Origin: Chloroflexota bacterium
GTDB taxonomy: Bacteria > Chloroflexota > Ktedonobacteria > Ktedonobacterales > Ktedonobacteraceae
Reading direction: 5' to 3'
NCBI GenBank assembly: GCA_005881495.1
Contig: VBHI01000045.1
Coordinates: forward strand, 1-9,887
Length of the DNA: 9,887 nt
This document shows, piece by piece, positions 6,794 through 9,887 of the stretch (positions are counted from its first letter, which is position 1; each line of letters starts with the position of its first letter). The notes under the pieces are model-generated. The model saw nothing but the letters and a program-made list of their open reading frames with translations. It made no database searches and was not told the DNA's origin. The position numbers and the translations under genes were made by a program.

Positions 6794-6874
6794 GGCACCT
6801 GATGTGCCTGACATGTCGCGCCCCTACGAAGTTTAACAGTAAACCGAAAGAACGTAGGGGCGCAATTTATTGCG
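6794..6874. repeat. Nested palindromes after the XRE-TPR gene, terminator-like or dispersed repeat
   Basis: Several inverted repeats are stacked here. GGCAC/GTGCC (6794-6798, 6804-6808) is a small hairpin. GCGCCCCTACG (6818-6828) and CGTAGGGGCGC (6853-6863) are perfect 11-bp arms, with an inner hairpin GTTTA-ACAG-TAAAC (6831-6844) in their loop. CGCAA-TTTA-TTGCG (6861-6874) follows and overlaps the right arm. The large stem starts 40 bases after the stop codon and could end the regulator transcript, although there is no T-run. The layout of a GC-rich terminal inverted repeat with a palindromic core also fits a small dispersed element. Confidence 0.6.
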
Positions 6875-6898
6875 TAAAATGTAGAATTTAGGTACAAT
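6870..6898 (+). promoter_or_regulatory. Predicted promoter for the sigma-like/anti-sigma-like pair
   Basis: TTGCGT (6870-6875) and TACAAT (6893-6898) are 17 bases apart, a good sigma-A-type match. The -35 box overlaps the right arm of the hairpin at 6861-6874. The transcript would start near 6904 with a leader of about 110 nt. Confidence 0.4.
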
Positions 6899-7016
6899 TT
6901 GTAAAGGTAGTAATTAAGCTCCCTATTTAGCAAACGACAGCCTGTTGAGATGCGTGCCGATAATTGGGTTGAATGATTTAGTATGCGCATAAGCAGGCAG
7001 TGCGGAGGGAATTCGT

Positions 7017-7928
7017 ATGCCCTTTACGGCACACGATCTGAGGTATCACGCGGAACAGACCTATGCGACCTTGTATGCACATTTAAACTGGCATGCACAA
7101 CGCTCTTTAGGTGAATTCAAACATGATCAAGTTGAGGTTGATCTGGTTGTAGGACATGTTGTAGAGCAACTACTTCGTCTAGGTCTTCTCGGTGGTGGGG
7201 ATAGAACGTCACTTACCGTACTAGATGGACTGAGCAATGCCCAGTTTTATGCTTTCCTCAATCGCAGTATTCGCAACAAAGCCATCGATCGGCTGCGCAG
7301 AAAACGACTGCTAATGACGTATGCCATTGATCTTGAAGGAATGGAAAGCACAGAAACTGAGGAAGATATACTGAACGAGGCGACCGAAAACCTTGGCGGA
7401 GCGCCGCCGTTTCCTACACCAGAACATGCTGTGCTCGCGCTGGCCTCTCAACAAGAGCTGCGCAATCTACTGAAGCATTGTATTAAAGTGCTAAGCGCCG
7501 CGCCCAAGCAGTTTCAGGCAATCATACTAGAGATCGAAGAGTTCGACGCAACAGATCTACTCAAGAACATTTTTGAGGAGCTACCAGACAAAGACCTGCT
7601 GGCGAGCCGTGGGGAACCTATTGCTAATATCAGTCAACACAAGGACCACGCGCACAAAAAGTTACGCCACTGTCTCCAACAACAAAGTACTAATTTGACA
7701 GTTATCGTTGCCTTACGTTTGACAGAGTATAGAGTACAATCTACGCGTCCCGATGAGTTTGTGGTAGATATGCAGACCCTTGCGCAGCAAGATCTTACTG
7801 AGAGCGATGTGCGCACAGGCCTGAATCAACTGGTGGCTGAAGGTTTACTTGATTGGCATGGCGATTCAGTCGTCCATATCACGTCGACCCAAATGAAGCA
7901 ATTAACGCGCTTCTATAGGGAGGAGTAA
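7017..7928 (+). CDS. Divergent sigma-70/ECF-like protein with extra C-terminal domain
   Basis: The product has 303 residues, longer than the roughly 170-200 residues of a plain ECF sigma factor. GGAGGG (7004-7009) lies seven bases before the ATG. Residues about 40-98 look like sigma region 2: a helix VEVDLVVGHVVEQLLRL is followed after an insert by FYAFLNRSIRNKAIDRLRRK (77-96), which matches the region 2.3-2.4 pattern (FxxWLxxIARNxAIDxLRR). Residues about 136-220 resemble sigma region 4, with PEHAVLALASQQELRNLL and a helix-turn-helix-like end, PIANISQHKDHAHKKLRHCL (201-220). The last part (about 225-300: TLAQQDLTESDVRTGLNQLV, then EGLLDWHGDSVVHIT) looks like a winged helix. The next gene carries an anti-sigma-type zinc motif, which supports the call. 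Overall similarity to sigma factors is weak, so it may no longer bind promoters as a sigma factor. Confidence 0.6.
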   Translation: MPFTAHDLRYHAEQTYATLYAHLNWHAQRSLGEFKHDQVEVDLVVGHVVEQLLRLGLLGGGDRTSLTVLDGLSNAQFYAFLNRSIRNKAIDRLRRKRLLMTYAIDLEGMESTETEEDILNEATENLGGAPPFPTPEHAVLALASQQELRNLLKHCIKVLSAAPKQFQAIILEIEEFDATDLLKNIFEELPDKDLLASRGEPIANISQHKDHAHKKLRHCLQQQSTNLTVIVALRLTEYRVQSTRPDEFVVDMQTLAQQDLTESDVRTGLNQLVAEGLLDWHGDSVVHITSTQMKQLTRFYREE

Positions 7929-7938
7929 GTTGCCTACA

Positions 7939-7954
7939 TCATCCCCTGGATGCG
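7939..7954. repeat. Short palindromic repeat, copy 1
   Basis: TCATCCCCTGGATGCG contains the hairpin CATCC-CCT-GGATG and lies between the sigma-like stop and the start of the next gene. A second copy (14 of 16 bases the same) lies at 9040-9055, just after the anti-sigma-like gene. The bases before both copies are also alike (TGCCTAC and TGCCTTAC). Confidence 0.45.
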
Positions 7955-7984
7955 CTGCCTTATTTGCTCGGGAGAGGACAAATT

Positions 7985-9025
7985 ATGAACGATAACGAAC
8001 AATTCGATAAATCATCCAATAGTCAAGACGAGTATGAAAAACTGGCGCGCTGGTTGCTGCATGTTTTAACCCATTCTCCACAAGATACAGAAAACGTTTC
8101 TACAAACGAAGAAGATACAGGCGCGTATGAAGTAGTAACTGGTGACGAATATCATCCACAATTTTACCGGCAGTTGCCGGATTTCATCATGGCTCTGCTG
8201 CGAAACGATGCGAAGACGACGGTCCATTATGCTCCACTACTCTATCATTTAGCAGGGTGTACTGTTTGTCACAGCGCTTACCTGGAATTGTATGATGCTT
8301 TGCGCTATGCTGTGAAGTCTGGTGAAAAGGCGCAGAGTATCAATTACGGCAGACGCTCACTCCCTGATGGGGCGTCGGTAAAACTCTGTCAGTTGCTAAT
8401 CAACCAGGCAGAAGCTGTGTTGCGCCAGGCTCGCCGCGAACATATAGATGGGGAAGCTCAGGCTCGTTCACTCTTGCAGTGGGCTATGAGGGTGAGTGCC
8501 CATATAACGCAGAGCGGTATGCGGGCCAGGGCGCTGCATGACCTCGTGCGTGTCGCAACAATTACTGATAACCTTCATACCACTGGTCAGCAAGAACTGG
8601 CGACTCATTCCTATTCACCCCTGATTGGCGCGAGTGGGACACGTCATGGAAAAGTATTGCGCAAAGCCGATACGCTGATGCGCTCGACGGGGACTCCGGC
8701 TGAGCAAGCTATGATCTACCTGCAATCAAGTCACCTTGAGGGAGGTATTATTCAGCGGGAGGGTACCCTTGAGCTTCACCTGCACGACCTGGATGAGAAG
8801 TTGCGCGGGCGCTACCTGACGATCTCCGTGCCTCTGGGTTCATTGATCGAGCCTGTGCGCTGGAATGGGGGGAATCCACGGTCTATTCTTTCTGTGGAGC
8901 CTGTGGATAAAGATGGCACCTTGATAACACCGCTTGGCCAGACAGACTTACGGCTCAGCAATCCAGATGAGCGTAACCTGTTAGAGGTGATGTTCTTGTT
9001 ATTAGAGGTGCGTCCTGCTAGTTGA
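7985..9025 (+). CDS. Soluble protein with zinc anti-sigma (HxxxCxxC) motif
   Basis: I start at ATG 7985 (346 residues) because GGGAGAGG (7970-7977) sits seven bases upstream. An in-frame TTG at 7964 would place that ribosome site inside the gene. Residues about 55-108 are helical and contain YHLAGCTVCHSAYLELYDAL (87-106), with His88, Cys92 and Cys95 in the spacing of ZAS/zf-HC2 zinc anti-sigma factors. The middle (about 130-200) is helical and rich in Arg and Glu. The C-terminal part (about 255-340) looks beta-rich, with TLELHLHDLDEKLRGRYLTI and GGNPRSILSVEPVDKDGTLI. I see no membrane segment, unlike many anti-sigma factors, so control would be cytosolic. The gap to the sigma-like gene is 56 bases, and the two are probably co-transcribed. 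The C-terminal domain is not a family I recognise. The anti-sigma role is inference from the motif and the neighbour. Confidence 0.55.
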   Translation: MNDNEQFDKSSNSQDEYEKLARWLLHVLTHSPQDTENVSTNEEDTGAYEVVTGDEYHPQFYRQLPDFIMALLRNDAKTTVHYAPLLYHLAGCTVCHSAYLELYDALRYAVKSGEKAQSINYGRRSLPDGASVKLCQLLINQAEAVLRQARREHIDGEAQARSLLQWAMRVSAHITQSGMRARALHDLVRVATITDNLHTTGQQELATHSYSPLIGASGTRHGKVLRKADTLMRSTGTPAEQAMIYLQSSHLEGGIIQREGTLELHLHDLDEKLRGRYLTISVPLGSLIEPVRWNGGNPRSILSVEPVDKDGTLITPLGQTDLRLSNPDERNLLEVMFLLLEVRPAS

Positions 9026-9039
9026 GGTGGCTGCCTTAC

Positions 9040-9055
9040 TCATCCCGCGGATGCG
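9040..9055. repeat. Short palindromic repeat, copy 2, overlapping the moaC 3' end
   Basis: TCATCCCGCGGATGCG contains CATCC-CGC-GGATG and matches 14 of 16 bases of the copy at 7939-7954. On the minus strand it encodes the last residues and stop codon of MoaC (ASAG-stop). It also lies in the convergent junction 14 bases after the anti-sigma-like stop at 9025. Confidence 0.45.
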
Positions 9056-9549
9056 GCTGGTTGAAATTCGACCGTGCCACTTTTGCCACCGCTTTTTGAG
9101 GCAACGTATGCTTGTTCAAGTGTAATAGTTGTATCCACTCCTTTGCACATATCATAGATTGTCAGTGCGGCCACTGTGACAGCCGTCAGTGCCTCGACGT
9201 CCACGCCGGTCTTATAGTTAGTGCGAGTACGTGCCTCTATCTCGATCAAGCCTCTTCCCCTATCAAGAGTGAAACGGATATCAATGTATGTCATTGGTAG
9301 GGGGTGGCAGAGGGGAATGATCTGCGGTGTTTGCTTAGCTGCCATAATGCCTGCGATCTTCGCCACTTCCAAAACGCTTCCCTTGGAAACCTGGTTTGTC
9401 TCGATGAGCTGTACTGTTTGCGGCGCCATGCGTACAGTAGCTCTGGCGGTAGCTTCGCGCACCGTCTCTGGCCGATCAGTCACGTCGACCATATGGATAT
9501 TGCCACTTTCGTCGAGGTGGGTGAGGTGTTTATTAGAGTCAGATGTCAT
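9040..9549 (-). CDS. moaC: Cyclic pyranopterin monophosphate synthase MoaC
   Basis: MoaC converts the MoaA product (3',8-cyclo-7,8-dihydro-GTP) to cyclic pyranopterin monophosphate, the second step of molybdenum cofactor synthesis in the cytosol. The 169-residue protein is full-length for the family. It shows GNIHMVDVTDRPETVREATA (16-35), KGSVLEVAKIAGIMAAKQTP (56-75), IPLCHPLPMT (78-87), VDVEALTAVTVAALTIYDMC (116-135) with KGVD, and KSGGKSG (152-158). Lys56, Asp133 and Lys136 line up with the catalytic Lys51, Asp128 and Lys131 of the E. coli enzyme. AAAGGAGG (9568-9561) lies 11 bases before the ATG, inside the small ORF upstream, whose stop overlaps this start as ATGA. No other moa gene is in the window. 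Confidence 0.97.
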   Translation of the reverse strand: MTSDSNKHLTHLDESGNIHMVDVTDRPETVREATARATVRMAPQTVQLIETNQVSKGSVLEVAKIAGIMAAKQTPQIIPLCHPLPMTYIDIRFTLDRGRGLIEIEARTRTNYKTGVDVEALTAVTVAALTIYDMCKGVDTTITLEQAYVASKSGGKSGTVEFQPAASAG

Positions 9550-9635
9550 GGGCGATTACGCCTCCTTTGGATGCCCAGTGAAGCCAGCAAAGCCAGATAG
9601 CGGTTGTAATTGGGAGCAATGGGTTTTGTTTTCAT
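9546..9635 (-). CDS. Small ORF coupled to moaC, 29 residues
   Basis: ATG 9635-9633 opens a frame that starts MKTKPIAPNYNRYLALLASL and ends in a basic tail, IQRRRNRP, then TGA at 9548-9546. Its stop overlaps the moaC ATG as ATGA, and its own ATG overlaps the stop of the ORF upstream in the same way. It has no ribosome site of its own, so it would depend on coupled translation. It carries the moaC ribosome site. No family is recognised. It could be a true small protein or only a translated leader. Confidence 0.35.
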   Translation of the reverse strand: MKTKPIAPNYNRYLALLASLGIQRRRNRP

Positions 9636-9829
9636 GAAGCTATTTTAGCACATTGTTCAGCTACGTTACCAAGTTGACAATACCAAATCTTAACCATTTC
9701 ATAACCGAATCTCAACCGTCTTGCCATTGCCAAGTCCATAGCTTTCTTCAATAATTGAGCCGGTGGATTTTGTCCCATGTAACGAGGCAAATCAGACCTT
9801 TTGCTGTCCCACAGCGCGACAGACTTCAA
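9632..9829 (-). CDS. Small hypothetical protein upstream of moaC, about 65 residues
   Basis: This open frame ends at TGA 9634-9632. The start is uncertain: TTG 9829 (65 residues) with a distant GAGG, a CTG at 9841, or internal ATGs such as residue 17. The sequence has a helical, basic look (PPAQLLKKAMDLAMARRLRF) followed by YEMVKIWYCQLGNVAEQCAK. Two stops (TAA, TGA) lie just upstream, so it is either a short gene or the 3' end of a decayed one. The ATGA overlap with the next ORF argues for real translation. No family is recognised, and there is no signal peptide or membrane segment. Confidence 0.4.
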   Translation of the reverse strand: MKSVALWDSKRSDLPRYMGQNPPAQLLKKAMDLAMARRLRFGYEMVKIWYCQLGNVAEQCAKIAS

Positions 9830-9865
9830 AGACGCTTGCAGTCCTCATTAGCAGAAAGGAAGAGT

Positions 9866-9887
9866 ATGACATGCGTAAACCTCATCT
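9866..9887 (+). CDS. Possible start of a plus-strand gene cut by the window edge
   Basis: AAAGGAAGAG (9855-9864) precedes two close ATGs, 9866 (MTCVNLI) and 9871 (MRKPH). Both frames are open to the end of the window. The spacing from GGAAGAG favours 9871, and that from AAAGGA allows 9866. Only five to seven codons are visible, so no product can be named. It would be divergent from the moaC group. Confidence 0.35.

Noticed and set aside
5221..6994. The 12-mer ATGCGCATAAGC shared by 5221-5232 and 6983-6994, upstream of two regulatory genes
   Set aside because: About three same-strand 12-mer matches are expected by chance in a window of this length. The distances to the two starts differ greatly.
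7964..7984. TTG start for the anti-sigma-like protein
   Set aside because: The GGGAGAGG ribosome site would lie inside the coding region. ATG 7985 is correctly spaced from it.
9221..9637. A 138-codon plus-strand open frame over moaC
   Set aside because: It is antisense to the well-supported moaC gene and shows no motif or good start.
1..9887. CRISPR array, transposase, integrase, rRNA or tRNA gene
   Set aside because: No regular spaced repeats, transposase motifs or RNA gene signatures were found on either strand.

Overview
The window reads as an ordinary chromosomal stretch of a free-living heterotrophic bacterium of moderate GC content. Coding regions are clean and several starts have strong AGGAGG-type ribosome sites. 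The long intergenic regions are AT-rich and carry short palindromic repeats. The gene mix (an LDH-like malate dehydrogenase, a large XRE-TPR regulator, a very divergent sigma-like protein followed by a soluble protein with a zinc anti-sigma motif, short palindromes between genes) suggests Chloroflexota, perhaps class Ktedonobacteria. That placement is an inference from general knowledge, not a database match.

Layout from left to right. Positions 1-925 (minus) hold the N-terminal 308 codons of an APC-superfamily amino acid permease that runs off the left edge. After an AT-rich gap, mdh (1433-2359, plus) encodes an NAD-dependent malate dehydrogenase with its own predicted promoter and leader hairpin. 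A convergent gap with two perfect hairpins follows. Next comes a minus-strand pair: an AMP-forming acyl-CoA synthetase-like enzyme (4746-3163), then rsmI (3139-2508), which is broken by an internal deletion plus frameshift.

A 645-base divergent region (4747-5391) holds a predicted strong plus-strand promoter (TTGACA-17-TGCTACTAT) and a leader of about 280 nt. The leader has two perfect 9-bp hairpins whose arms can also pair with each other and with the ribosome site of the next gene, a possible 21-codon leader ORF ending inside the second hairpin, and a 27-bp tandem duplication. The downstream gene (5392-6777) encodes an XRE helix-turn-helix protein with about eight or nine TPR repeats. After a palindrome-rich spacer with another predicted promoter come a sigma-factor-like protein with an extra C-terminal winged-helix-like segment (7017-7928) and a soluble protein with an HxxxCxxC anti-sigma-type motif (7985-9025). 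These two are probably one transcript.

The right end is a minus-strand series ending in moaC (9549-9040, molybdenum cofactor synthesis). moaC is preceded by two small ORFs joined by ATGA stop/start overlaps. A plus-strand gene may start in the last 22 bases.

Most likely new biology: the multi-arm leader RNA in front of the XRE-TPR regulator, and the atypical sigma/anti-sigma-like pair beside it. The broken rsmI is a clear single-strain event worth checking.
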